Positions 20,801-34,100 of a stretch of 64,000 bases of DNA are shown here, one piece after another. This DNA comes from Hemicordylus capensis. Its lineage: Eukaryota; Chordata; Lepidosauria; Squamata; Cordylidae. The notes below the pieces were generated by a model, which worked only from the letters and a program-made list of their open reading frames with translations, was not told the origin of the DNA and did not search any database. The DNA lies in NCBI RefSeq assembly GCF_027244095.1, contig NC_069659.1, positions 354,988,750 through 355,052,749 of the forward strand, read 5' to 3'. The position numbers and the translations under genes are program-made. How positions within the stretch are numbered: position 1 is the first letter of the stretch; every line of letters starts with the position of its first letter.

Positions 20801-23800
20801 TTAGATGGGGAGTTGTGTACTCTGTCTAGACACTGAATCTAACTTGATATTTCTTCCCCTAGCGGCTGAACTCTGCTATAATTTATGACCGGGATTTCTC
20901 CTACAATTACTTTGGCTTTAAGGTAAGGAGTTGATCCTTCTGGAAGTGTGATAATTAAGACATGGCATGGGAAACCTGTTTTATCTGTAGGTGCCCCAGT
21001 CAGTAAATAAGCAGAATAATGTCTTGTCATTCCTACAAATCAGATGGCAAAGGCAAAACTCCCTGTAGTGGGAATCTTGATAAGTTAAACTGAAGGCAGG
21101 GATTCTCAAACTTGGGTACTCAGATGTTGGACTACAACTCCCACAATCCCCAGGTGCAGTGGCCTTGGGCATATGGGGACCAGAGTTTGAGAACCCTTGC
21201 CCTAAGGCTATCCTTTTCAAAGAGAGTTCTTAAGAACATCCTGTGTCATTTCCCCTGGCACCTCTGTGTGCTGCAGAGGATTCCAGGCAAGGTTTTGGGG
21301 TACACTTTCAATGTGAACAGGGTGCCTGCTGGCCTTTGCTACCCACCTCCAGTGAACAACTGGGGTGCATAACTCCAATGCCCTGATGGGCCGGAACCAA
21401 CCATGACTTGGAATGTGGGGGCCAAGGTTAGTTTTCAGCACAATACTTATCACCTTAAAATTAATTATTAAAAATAGTTAAATAAATTTTTTAAAGTGCA
21501 CAATTTAAGACATAAACATAACAAATTAGAATGTAAGTTGTAACTGAAGACTCAAAACAAAATTTATATGCAGACTGTTGGTAGGCAGGGGGGAATTTTA
21601 CTGGGAATAAAATCATCATACCAATGGCTTTTGAATAGTGATTCGAAAATTCAGATAAAAACAACACAAAAACATGTTTTAAAAAATTTGGGAGGGGGGA
21701 AACGTGAGCAGAGGTGAGAGAAAAAGCAAACCAATCAAGTATTCCACACTGCCAGGCCCAAACAGTTTTTCAGCACGACTCCCCCTTGCAACCACCAGAT
21801 GGGTCCCAGCAACATATTGTGTAACACCAAAGTTTTGCCAGCTCTCAGGAATTTGGGGATGGGAGAAAAAAAGGAAAGAAACCTTCAGTGATAGAAGCTG
21901 TGACTTCCAAGGTGTCCTTTCCTCCCATGTATGGGAATAACCCCCACCCCTCCTCTTCTCACTCATAGCTCAGAGTTGAAGGGGGTGGGTGCATCTTAAT
22001 CCACAAATGGAGCAGCAGAGAGAGGCTTTTTCTCTTCCAGGCCCTCCCCTCAGCTGCCTCCTTACTCTTGCGTTGTACTGAGCCATTAGGTTCCCCTTCT
22101 CCTTTGTCGGTAGTTGCTCCTCCTCTCTCCCTACAATAATATAGGTTAGCCTCCAAGGCCTGAGTAACCACAAACATACATGCCTTGCCCTCTTCTGAAG
22201 GTCCCCGAGTCCAGCCCCGAGCTGAGCTTGAATTCTATCAGGCCTGCCTGTGTCCGCGGCATCCCCACAGCCCAATACTGAGTCAGGTGGAGCCCGGCTC
22301 ATTTGCCAGTAGTTTCATGTGTTCTCGCTTTTGATAGGATCCCCAGACTTCCCTGCAAAGCAATTGAAAGCCACGGACCTAAGAGATCTTTGGGTGCTTT
22401 TGTTTTTGTTTTGTTTCTGTCCGACTCTTTAGCTAAGGCTGGTTCCCAAAGCAGCTTTTAATTACGATCCACAAAAAGGTGCAGTGTGTTAGGGAGGCCT
22501 GGAGATGGGCGCGTCTGTCTTTCCTGGTCTCTGGCAGTTGGTGACGCAGTCCAGGCTCTACACTCCAGAGAGTGGGGCAGAATGCAGGTGGATGCTGGGC
22601 TGGCTGATGATCAAGATGCCCTCCTGGCAGTTGATAATTTAGTTCAGGCTGGCCGTAGAAACAAAAGGAATGGTCTGATTTTGGGTGGTAGATTCTTTGC
22701 CCTTTCATTATGCTGGTGTGCTGTGACTAATGTTGTGTTTTGTGTCTCTCTCCTTTTTTAAAAAGACACTTGAGCGCTCGTACCTGCTGAAAATCAATTC
22801 TAAAGGTATGTGGGGGTGTTCTTGTGTGTGAATGCCTACAGTGACTGTTCAGAAGGGATGACTGGTGGCCTCTTGGCTCCTAAGAATGGCCCTCCATGCT
22901 CAGAAGCTGTATTTAGGACAGGAGAATGCCTTGGGCGGCTATGCTTCCTGCTGAGTGGGCTAACTAGTTCTGTCTCTAAGCATCGTCCAAGTTGCTGGCT
23001 CATGGGAGGAAGAACGTTCTCTTCATTTTCTTAGGAGCTGGAGAAGAAGACTGAATTTATTTATTTTATTTATTTTGTGCATTTTTATACTGCCCCATAT
23101 ACAAATCTCTGGGTAGTTTATCTTTTTATCTTTATTGATATAGCCACAGACCTTTTGGCTAAGATCAAGTGTAGTACTACCCAAACCCGTAGGGACTTGC
23201 GTACAGTGCTATATTCTCTCTACCTTTGCAACCACACATTCGTTAGTACGTGGCCGTGTTTTATCGGGAAACTCTATTCACTATTGCTTTTGTAAACCAT
23301 ATGTTAAACATTCCCTAATAAAAGTCAATCTGGGCGGTTTACAATTTTAAAACACAAACAATTAAAATATTAAAGCAATTAAAACAGTTTAAATATAGAT
23401 AAAAATAACTTTAAAACCAAAATTTATGGACTAAAGGCCTGATTAAACAGGTATATTTTCTTAAGGATTCAGTGATAAGGCTTAAACAAATTCATGGAGG
23501 ACAGGTCTATCAATGGCTACCAGTCTGATGGCTATAGGCCACCTCCAGCTTCAGAGGCAAGATGCCTCTAAATACCAGTTGCAGGGGAGCAACAGCAAGA
23601 GAAAGGGCATGCCCACACCTCTTGCCTGTGAGCTTCTCAGAGGCATCTGGTGGTCCACTGTATGAAACAGGATGCTGGACTAGATGGGCCTTGGGCCTGA
23701 TACAGTAGGGCTGTTCTTATGAGGTGGCTTTACTTTTGTTTGGAAGTGTGTTCCAGAGCCTTGGGGCAACCCTAGAGAAGGCTCGGTTTTGGGTTACCAG

Positions 23801-25141
23801 CAAACCAGCTGGTGGCAACCACAACCAGACCTCCCTTGATGATCTTAATAGGTGGCAGGGTTCATTGAGAAGAAGCTATTCTCTAAAATACCTTGGACCC
23901 AAGCTTTTCAGGGCTGAATAGGTAATATCTAGCACTTTATTTTTCACCTGGAAACTTATTGGCAGCCAGTGTAGTTCCTTGTTGAAATTTTTTTAAACTC
24001 ATGTGCAGCTGTCCCCTTGGGAACTGGTCAAATTGGACTTCTGCAATGGTTGGATGTTGGGTGTCTGATTAGGATTGTTGAGAATAGCTTTTGCAAGCTG
24101 ACAGACTTGTCCTTTTGTGGCCCCCTCCTTTCTGGCTTCTAGTGGCTGAGCGTCCGCAGCACATGCTGATGAGGGTTTCGGTGGGAATCCACAAGAATGA
24201 CATCGATGCCGCGATTGAGACCTACAACCTCCTTTCTGAGAAGTGGTTCACTCACGCTTCTCCCACTCTTTTCAATGCTGGTACCAACCGACCCCAGCTC
24301 TCCAGGTAACCTTGGCGCTTAAAAGCAATTCACTCTAAGGGACTCAAAATGAGCAGCTACTGTTTGCTTGCTTTGGAGTAAATTGACCAGCAGTTTTTAA
24401 AGTTTTTCCTCCAAAGTACAATCGTGGCTAATCAGTGGAGCTATTTGCTTGCTGCTACTGATGAACAAAATTCTTTCTTTACTTGTGATAGTTGGTGGTG
24501 TGTGTGGTGGAGAAAAGTTCCTGAACATTAAGGGAAGTTTTTTTTGGTTCGGAAAAGCCATTCTTGAGATAATTAATGTTGATCTAATGACCTATAAAGT
24601 TAAGTATTATTTTGAAAGTATGACTGCTGAAAATCTCAGTTTTCAAGAAATGGTACTGCATTTTTGCAAATACCAGTTCTCTTTCCAAAACACCTGCATG
24701 ATTTTGGATATCAACTTGAGTGTTTCATCCTGTCCAAGCCTATACTGAGTCAGACTCTTAGTCCATCTAGCTCAGTACTGACTGCTCTGATTGGCAGCAG
24801 CTCCTCAGGGTTTCAGGCAGAGAGGGGCCTTTCCCAGCCTTACCCTGGAGATGCTGCCAAGGACTTTCTTCATACAAAGTTGGCACTCTACCACTGAGCT
24901 ACAGCTCTTACTACTACTACTAATGAGCCCCTGGTGGCGCAGTGGTAAAACTGCTGCCCTGTAACCAGAAGGTTACAAGTTTGATCCTGACCAGGGGCTC
25001 AAGGTTGACTCAGCCTTCCATCCTTCCGAGGTCGGTAAAATGAGTACCCAGAATGTTGGGGGCAATATGCTAAATCATTGTAAACCGCCTAGAGAGCTCC
25101 GGCTATAAAGCGGTATATAAATGTAAGTGCTATTGCTATTG

Positions 25142-25174
<33 letters not shown>

Positions 25175-28100
25175 ATATACCGCTCTTCAACAAAATTCTC
25201 AAAGCGGTTTACAAAGAAAAATAAATAATACATAAATAAGATCTTACTCTGGTAACCTTCCATTTGCTTCTGTTCAGCTGCTTTCTGCTGTGCATGAAGG
25301 ACGACAGCATTGAAGGGATCTACGACACACTCAAGCACTGTGCGCTGATTTCCAAGTCGGCTGGCGGGATTGGTGTCGCAGTGAGCTGCATCCGAGCGAC
25401 AGGCAGCTACATTGCTGGGGTGAGTTTGCCACTGGGCAGCCCAGCTTGGCTTCTATTTGCCACAAAATGACAGAGCCTTTGGCAGCTATTTCGGTCGCAC
25501 CTGGTACTCAAAGCAGGCTCTGTGAGAGACAAAGAAAGCAGTTCTTTGTGCCTTAGTAGCTAACTAGTCGCCTGACTCAAATCTCCTTGTTTCAGACCAA
25601 TGGAAACTCTAATGGGCTTGTCCCAATGCTGAGGGTATACAACAACACAGCTCGCTATGTAGACCAAGGTGGTAACAAGGTAGGCTTCCTTTTCCAAGAG
25701 TGTGTGTGTGTGTGGGGGGTAGATACTCAGAGTTCAGGTTCCTAGGGCCACACTGACTCTTCCTTTTCCCTGGTCTTGTTCTGTGTCTCGGGGAGGTGGT
25801 CACCTTAGGCTTGCGGATGTGGCAGTCTCATGTTGCAGAAGTTTGCATCTGTGCTTTTGACAGCGTAGGGTTTTGTAGGTGGGCCCTGAGAAGGGGTGCC
25901 AGAAGTTCAGGCACTTTTTGATACTTCTCTGAAACTCTCCTAGGCTCATCTTAGGAAATTACAGGAAGCTCCGTGAAGAATGGTACCCTGTATTGAACCT
26001 TCACCCTAAGTTAGGTGTGCAAGTCTTTTTTCTGAAAATGACCTATTTTTATGGATCTGTTCTTGAAACAGATCTCGGTGCTGTTTGTGCCAATCAGGCA
26101 GACATATAGGCTTGAAACCAGGGGATTGTTTTTGGAGATTCTCTGTGCCCCTGGGGCTTCAGAGTCCCGCCCCCCCGCCAGCCCCACTTTGCTGAAAGTT
26201 GAGGGGCCTTCCAGTGCAGTGTGAGGAGCTGCATCTGGCAGTGGAGCAAACTGCAGGACTGGCATGGAAGCCCAAGGGTGTGCAAGTCATGTTCCAGAAA
26301 GTGGTAGGAAGCTTCTCTCAGACAGATTTATTTATTATTTATTTTTTACATTTTATATCCCGCTCTTCCTCCAAGGAGCCCAGAGAGGTATACTACATAC
26401 TTATGTTTATCCTCCCAACAACCCTGTGAAGTAGGTTAGGCAGATGTTTTGCTAGAAACTAAACTCTTTCCCACTGCAAGAACAAGGCAGTCCACACCTA
26501 GGGACAGAGAGACCGACCTCCCTATGGGTGTGGTTCTGACCTTGGCTTCCGTTGCTCTCTCAGAGACCTGGGGCCTTTGCCATCTACCTGGAGCCATGGC
26601 ACTTTGATATCTTTGAGTTTCTTGACCTGAAGAAAAACACCGGCAAGGAGGAGCAGCGTGCCCGCGACCTCTTCTATGCCCTCTGGATTCCAGACCTCTT
26701 CATGAAACGTGTGGAGACCAACCAGGTGGGGAGCTCTGCTCAGGTCACAATTACAGAAGGCAGAAGCCTTTCTCTGGCGTGAAGTGTCGGGCGTGTGTCT
26801 CTTCCAAACGGTGAAATGGAGTTGTAGTAGCTTCTCTGCCCAGACACATTCATATCCCCTCTGGGGCTACTGGTACACCTTGTGGAGTAGCACTGATTTG
26901 ATGGGCCTTTCTGTATCCACATGAAGTATGTGCCTGTTGGTATAAACTAATGTGTGTCTTTTAAAAATCCCAAGCCTAAAGCAGTGTTAGACCTAAAAAA
27001 TTATCCATTAATTTCTGGATTAGTTCAGGCAGTGTACTGACTCTAAAAAGTTAGAAAATGACACATTTGTTTTAAATGGAACACCCTCCTCCCTGTAGGT
27101 TCTTTGTGTCTGTTCTTAAGTCTATGAAGTATGTTTTGTTTAAGATGCAAGTCTTAGCTTGGACCAAATGAAATCCAAGTTAAAGAATTCTCCAGCCTAT
27201 CCGTATCATGTGACACTCCTTGCGTGTTCAGTTGTCTTTCAGGGTATTAAAAATACCTGTATCCTTCGCCCCATCTGATCCTTTAAAATGCTGGAGCTGA
27301 CATCATGTGTTCTGAGTTGAAGAGGAAAAATGCAGCCCTCAATCCTTGCAGAGCACAGGAAGTCTTTGGGAAGCTGCATTCTGCGTGTTCAGACTTTCTC
27401 TGTGTGGAAGGGATAGACTTCCTTTTTGGGCTGCTCTTGCTGACCTTCAATCCTCCTTTTGTAGGACTGGTCTCTGATGTGTCCCAATGAATGCCCCGGC
27501 CTAGATGAAGTCTGGGGAGAGGAGTTCGAGAAGCTTTATGAGAGGTATGAGGAACGGCCTGGATCCTGAGACGAGTACCCTGCTTGTTAGAGCTGGGGCT
27601 AGGAGCATTCTCTGCACTTCTGGCCACTCAGCTTAGAGTAGACTAAATGATCCCTGGCAAGAGGCGCACATACACTCTTGTTCAACACCGCGATGTTGTT
27701 TCTTCACTCTTCTTATGCTCTGAGTGATGATTCATAGTCCACTTGTTGCAACTGCTAAATGCCAAAATTAAAGTTCATTAAGGTTTATGTTGTTGTTTTT
27801 TAAATGGGCTGTCTTGCAGGAAATTGGAAGGGGAGCTGATTTGGGTGTTCTTGGTTGGCTGGCATTAGAAACATGTCTCTACTACAAACTTAAACTGGTT
27901 CCAACTGCTGTGGCTTCCTCCATGGAACTCTGGAAATGTTATTTCTGTAGGGCGGTCCAGGAATTTACAACAAAACATTCAGAACTTGCCTGATTTACAG
28001 CTCCCAGGATTCCCTGGAGGAAGCCATGTTGGTTGAACTTGTTTGTATGGTAGGTGGGGTTTTTATCAGACAGTTGTGGCCAAGTTGGTGTGCACTTGTG

Positions 28101-31100
28101 GAACCCATTTTATATTCTTCTGCCTTGGTTTGCAAGTGAGAATAGGAAGCTCTTTAGACCCCCTCTTTCTGAGGGGAAGTTTCAAACAAGTTACCTGTAA
28201 TCCCCATAGTTGACTTTGTGTTGTAGCTATGAGAAGAAGGGGCGTGTGCGCAAGGTGGTGAAAGCACAGCAACTCTGGTATGCGATCATAGAGTCTCAGA
28301 CGGAGACGGGGACCCCTTACATGCTTTACAAGGACTCCTGCAATCGGAAGAGCAACCAGCAGAACCTCGGGACCATCAAATGCAGCAACCTGTGCACCGA
28401 AATTGTGGAGTACACCAGCGTTGATGAGGTAGGCTGGGCAGAGACGTGGTTGTGGCTCAACAGCGTGGCTTTGGGGAGGGCTTGGCCTTCTCATGATCCA
28501 CATTTTGGGAGGCTGATGTTCTCTGTGTCTGTCAAAGGCAAGATAAGTGGCAAATCCCAGCCTGTTCTGAGGAAATGCTTTTCCGATATAAGGTAAAGGT
28601 GAAGTGTGCCGTCGAGTCGGTGTTGGTTCCTGGTGCCCACAGAGCCCTGTGGTTCTCTTTGGTAGAATCCAGGAGGGGTTGACCATTGCCTCTTCCCGTG
28701 CAGTATGAGATGAGGCCTTTCAGCATCTTCCTCTCTCGCTGCTGCCCGATATAGGTGTTTCCCATAGTCTGGGAAACATCCCAGTGGGGATTCGAATTTT
28801 GAACTGGCAACCTCTGCCTTGCTGATCAAGTCATTTCCCCGCTGTGCCATTACTTGGCTTTCCCCGTATAAGCTGCAGCTACATAATCCATTACCAGATA
28901 AAGAGGATATACATGTGAGATATGATGTTGTGGTGTTAACCTCTTTGAATTTCTTCTCTAACTCAGGCTTTATTCAAAAGCAAACAATTCTATAATAGGA
29001 AACAGGATAAGGTAAAGCTTGAGTTAGAGAATGATAGTGTTGCTTGCTTGCTTACAGCTGCAGAGGAAAAAAGGAGTGAGTTTTCTCCTTTGGCTGTTTT
29101 CAAAGCAACCAAGCCAGGGAGGCTGTTACCTGGAGGGTGCTCAGGGCAGGTGGCTGGGCTGTGTGGGGCTCTGCAATCCCTAGCAAGTGGTTTGGTGGGC
29201 ACAGGCTGAGGTAGGTCAGCTCGTTGGCCTTCTCGCCTTTCCTCTCCCATGTAGGTTCAGTAGGCCCTGCCTGCACTTGTAGGGCTCAGCATAGGGAGGC
29301 TTCCTCTCAAGGTGGCTGGCTGACCTTGCTTCCCTCCCCACATCTTCCAGGTTGCGGTTTGTAACTTGGCCTCCATCGCCCTGAATATGTACGTCACTCC
29401 AGAGCACACTTACGACTTCAAGAAGTTGGCCGAGGTCACCAGAGTCATTGTCCGGAACCTTAATAAGATAATCGACATCAACTACTATCCCGTGCCAGAG
29501 GTAGGAGGAAGGGCCTTGCGCACAGTGTTGTGTTTCACTTTTGTTCATTATGTGCAGAGTGAGTTCTGGGCGGCAGTATCAAGGCAATGTGTGCATACAT
29601 GCATTCAGGGTGGGACCTTCCAGATTCAACCTGGGCGGGATCTAAAATTAACTGAGCGGACATTTTTTAAAAAGTGAGCACGTGCACGGCTGAGAGGGAA
29701 CGCTGGTTGGGGGCTGTCTGGCAACAGTGACTGAGGAGCTGTTGCCCACTGCAGGACCACAGAGAGCCAGCACTGGCCCTCTGGATATTGTGGCCGTGGG
29801 TCAGCGGAAGCCTAGGCCTACATTACAGCTCACCTGCATGTTCCCAGTGTGGCTAGTTCTCCAAGGAGGAGAAAGACACTGGCTGAACTTGCAGGACAGT
29901 TAGGAATATGGCTGATAGGTGAATGGGGAGAGAGTTATTGTGAGCCAGAGAGGTGATATTCTGAATCCTTATTAAAAAAGAAACTGAGGACCTGATACGA
30001 GCCTGTATAGCCCAGTGGGCAGAGGATTGTATTTGCACCCTGAAGAAGAATAGAAGAATCGGGAAGGACATTGCTTACCAAAGAAGAGCCTATTTACTTT
30101 CTTCTGTAATTTATATAATTCTTTTTTTCAATGGAAATGTTCTCAAAGTGGTTTACATGGAAAAAGAATAATAATAAGAAAAGGGCTCACATTCTAAAAA
30201 GAAACACAAGGTAGACACCGGATACCTTGAAAGGAAGGTGGTGATTGATCTTGTCAAATGAGATTGATTTAAGCCCCTTCACTGCACTTCATTTGCCTCA
30301 TTTAGCATCCTGACGTGTAGACATCCTTTGGACTAACTGCTTGTTTCCCTGCTAACTGAGCAAAGAGGCATCTCTTAAAAGTGGTGATTCTCTTTATTTG
30401 GCAGGGGAGAGCAACTGGCCCTATCCATCCCTGGCACAGCATCCCTGTAGTGGTTGTTGCTGGTGTCTATCTTATATTTTTCTTTTCAGATTGTGAGTCC
30501 TTTGGGAACAGGGAGACATATCTGTCTGTCTGTCTGTCTGTCTGTCTATGTAACCCCCTTCAGAAACTTCAGTTGAAAAGCGGTATATAAATATTTGTTG
30601 TATTATATTGTATTGCATTGTATCTCCCCCCACCCCGGCTGCTCCCTAGAAGCGCTTGTTAAAGTACATAACTTCTGAGGAAGAGCTTGTCTCGAAGTGC
30701 ACGGGGTTTAGTCCTGCTCAGATAACATTTCCTAGTTAGCTTGGCATCAGCTAGTCGGCTGGAGTCAAGGGGTCAGGATGAGGGAGACTCAAGATAGCTG
30801 TAAGCAGTGCTGTGGATTGGTGCTGGAAAGGAACTTCTTTGGGTTGTGTGTCTGAAATCTGAGTTGCAGGTTCTGGGTTACTTACTTGCTTTTTCTCTGC
30901 TCTCTCCTTCATGTTGTCGGCTAGGCTGAGCTGTCAAACAAGCGCCATCGCCCCATTGGGATTGGTGTGCAGGGCCTGGCAGATGCGTTTATCCTCATGA
31001 GGTATCCATTTGAGAGCCCGGAGGCCCAGCTGCTTAACCAGCAGATATTTGAGACAATCTACTATGGGGCTCTAGAAGCCAGCTGTGAACTTGCCAGAGA

Positions 31101-34100
31101 ACATGGACCATATGAAACCTATGAAGGCTGCCCCGTCAGCCGAGGCGTAAGTTAAACATGCTGTTAAGTCAAAGGTCATTAGGGCAAATCTGTTGGAGCA
31201 AGATTTTATTTAAAAAGAAGAGATTCCAAGAACAGCTAGAGCCACATGTTGGGACTCTTACCCACTTTACTGCATTGAGACTTGATCAGTTCTAAGTGTG
31301 AATGTCCTTAGTTATGCTGCTCTTCTCCTGGGTCTTCTCATGCATGAAGTTCCCAGTGGAATCGTGGCTCTTTGGCACAGAATTCAGATTCCCATGATTT
31401 CTCACATTCATTTTGTTTAATTTCTAACCCTCATAGTAGTGAAGTTAATTTTGAGATGTTCCTTGTGGGCCCTTGAGCACCCTAAAGCTCTCTCCCTTTG
31501 CAAGCATTTGGACACTTGAGAGGAATGCCTGCTACTTCTGGATTTGCTAACCTAATAATAATAATAATAATAATAATTTGATTTCTATACCGCCCTTCCA
31601 AAAATGGCTCAGGGCGGTTTACAAAGAGAAATAACAAATATCTTTAGGCATGTTTTCCAGCTTTTAAGTTCTCTGCTCCTTCTCCTGGCTTTTCATACAT
31701 TCTACTTAGTCTTTACAAAGGCCTGGTTCACACAATTATCTGCAATTAGTTTTAATGTGGGTTACCAACATTTAGCGCAGTTGTGTGAATCCACGCCAAG
31801 GTTGGAGTCTCAGATACATCACGGGCCATAAACTACCTTGGCATGGGTTCACACGATCATGCTAACGTCAGCAGTCCACATTAAATCTAGATTAGAATGA
31901 CTGTGTGAACCATTCCAAAGTGGTTTCTAGCCAGGAACTGAAGCGTGATGCATGAACAAACTGGAAGAAGTCTCTCTCCCGCAAGGAACTTGCTTATCTT
32001 TCTAACCCTCTCTTGTTCTGAGGCCTTTTGCTGTGATATCTGGCGGGCCACTTTCAGGACCAAGTATGCCTTACCCGGCGGCCTGTTTGGTCTGATGTGG
32101 TGTGGATTTTCTTGCATCCTTTAGATCCTTCAGTATGATATGTGGAATGTGACCCCTACTGACCTTTGGGACTGGAAGGCTCTCAAGGAGAAGATTGCAA
32201 AGTGAGTAGAAGCCCTAATGCTGAGCCTTTTGGAAACGGGTGAGATACAGCGGTCCCTCTGATTTTTTTTTTTCATCTCTGTGCAGAATGAGTCTTGTTC
32301 TGGGTGGCAATATCAAGGCAGTGTGTGTGCACCTACATTCAGAGTGGGGCCTTCCTGATTCAGCCTGGGTGGGATCTAAAATGAACTGAGCGGGCATCCA
32401 CAAACTTGTGAGCGCACGCACATGCGCATGCCTTAGAGGGAACAGTGGTGAGAGAGAGACTTCACCAAAGGACAGTTTCCTTGTGAACTGAGAAAGAGAA
32501 AACTGCAGCTTGTGACATGAGGCACCGTTCATGGGGTAGTTCTCCTGCACAAGCCCCATATAAATGGGAGCTGTATATGAGCTCAAGATTAATTTCACAG
32601 GAGAACTTGCAAGTGGATTCTGATCTTGGTCTTTTAATGGCAAACTTGCTGTCACTGAATGCTGAGGCATTTGGGGCATGTTTTAGTCATCTGCAACCTG
32701 GCAGACAACATGGTTGGTCAAGAAAACCAGGGCAGAGTTTGACGGCCTGAAAAGGAAACTGATTATTTTTAAAACTCACATCTCATTTCAGCCTGGAGTT
32801 TCCTGCTTCTCAACAAAATGATCTTTTCTTAGCAGTTCTATTTAGGATTTCAGAATACACTTGGCCCTTAGTCTTGTACTTCTGAAGTTACTTCTTTATT
32901 TCTGTTCCTTGTGCAGAGTGTGGTCTCTACGTCCGTTTTTGGTTTAATGTCTTTGAACAACTTCCCGCCTCTGTATTCCCTGTATCTGAATTACGCTGGA
33001 GTTGTATTTCTGAGCCTCCACCCCATTGTTTGCATTGGTTTACACTCTTGCTCTCCTGTTCGTTTGTCTTTGTGTTAGTTGTGTGTGTGTGGGGGGGGGA
33101 GGGATGCTTGCACCTGCATGGGAGGTGGATGGGGGTGGCTTGGGGGAGAATGGAGAGGGCATTAAGAGAATGTGGCAATATGATGCTGCCATACTGACTC
33201 CAAGCATTGATCTGTCCAGCCCAGTATTGTCTGCTCTGACTGGCAGTGGCGCAGAGGAGGGTCTTTCTCATTCTCGCTATCTGAGATCCTTTAAATAGAG
33301 ATGTTGCGATCTGAACCTGGAACGTGGACATGCAATCATGAGCTCTACCATCGGTCCTTACTAAACCCTTGAGTCAATGACAGCCGTTGTGACTCCTTTC
33401 GCTAGTCTTTCTTTTAATTGATTCTGAAGGTTAAATATCCCTCCCTCGCCTTAACAGCCCGTTGTCCTGTGTGAACTAGGTATGGTGTTAGAAACAGCCT
33501 GCTGGTGGCGCCCATGCCGACCGCTTCCACCGCTCAGATCCTGGGCAACAATGAGTCCATCGAGCCCTACACCAGCAACATCTACACACGCCGAGTTCTC
33601 TCAGGGGAGTTCCAGGTAAGAAGCAAAAGTGGCTGGGATGATCCAAGGAGCTGTCCCTGAGGGTGACCCAGGGCCCGAGAGTCCTTGCTGCAGTTTCTAG
33701 CATGGCAGCAACTCTGAAAAAGGGGCCACCCCCCCGGGGTCAAGGCTGAAGTAGGGGAGGGCAAGCTTGACAACTCCAAAAAGTGTCTTGGGGGGAACTG
33801 GCAACAAAATCCAAAATGTGCATCAAAATTCAAGATCCTTTGACGAAAAGGATTCTGAGATGCTGACCAGCATGTGGGGTTTAGATGGGTTACTTGGCTG
33901 TGATCCAAATCGGAAGAGTTCTGGTGTAGAATGGGGAGGGATTTTGTTACTATTAAAGTCATTGTTCCCTTTGAAGAGAACGGAAGGTGTTCTGGTCTTG
34001 CAGATTGTGAATCCGCACTTGCTGAAAGACCTGACTGAGAGGGGTCTGTGGAATGAGGAGATGAAGAACCAGATCATTGCCTACAATGGTTCTATCCAGG

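Larger units (their letters stand above)
23050..24000 (-). mobile_element. L2-like LINE 3' part, interrupted twice
   Basis: The AT-rich tail starts near 23058 (tttatttattttatttattt). The minus-strand 3' body continues to about 24000 (ggcagccagtgtagttcctt). It is interrupted by a U2-like retro-insert (23121-23328) and by a CR1 end (23487-23722). It lies in RRM1 intron 6. Confidence 0.65.

Noticed and set aside
23151-23176. Functional U2 snRNA gene
   Set aside because: Identity to U2 stops after about nucleotide 38; no Sm site, 3' stem-loops or snRNA promoter are seen.
28066-28686. 206-codon minus-strand ORF
   Set aside because: It is the antisense of RRM1 exon 12 and a SINE; no protein family features.
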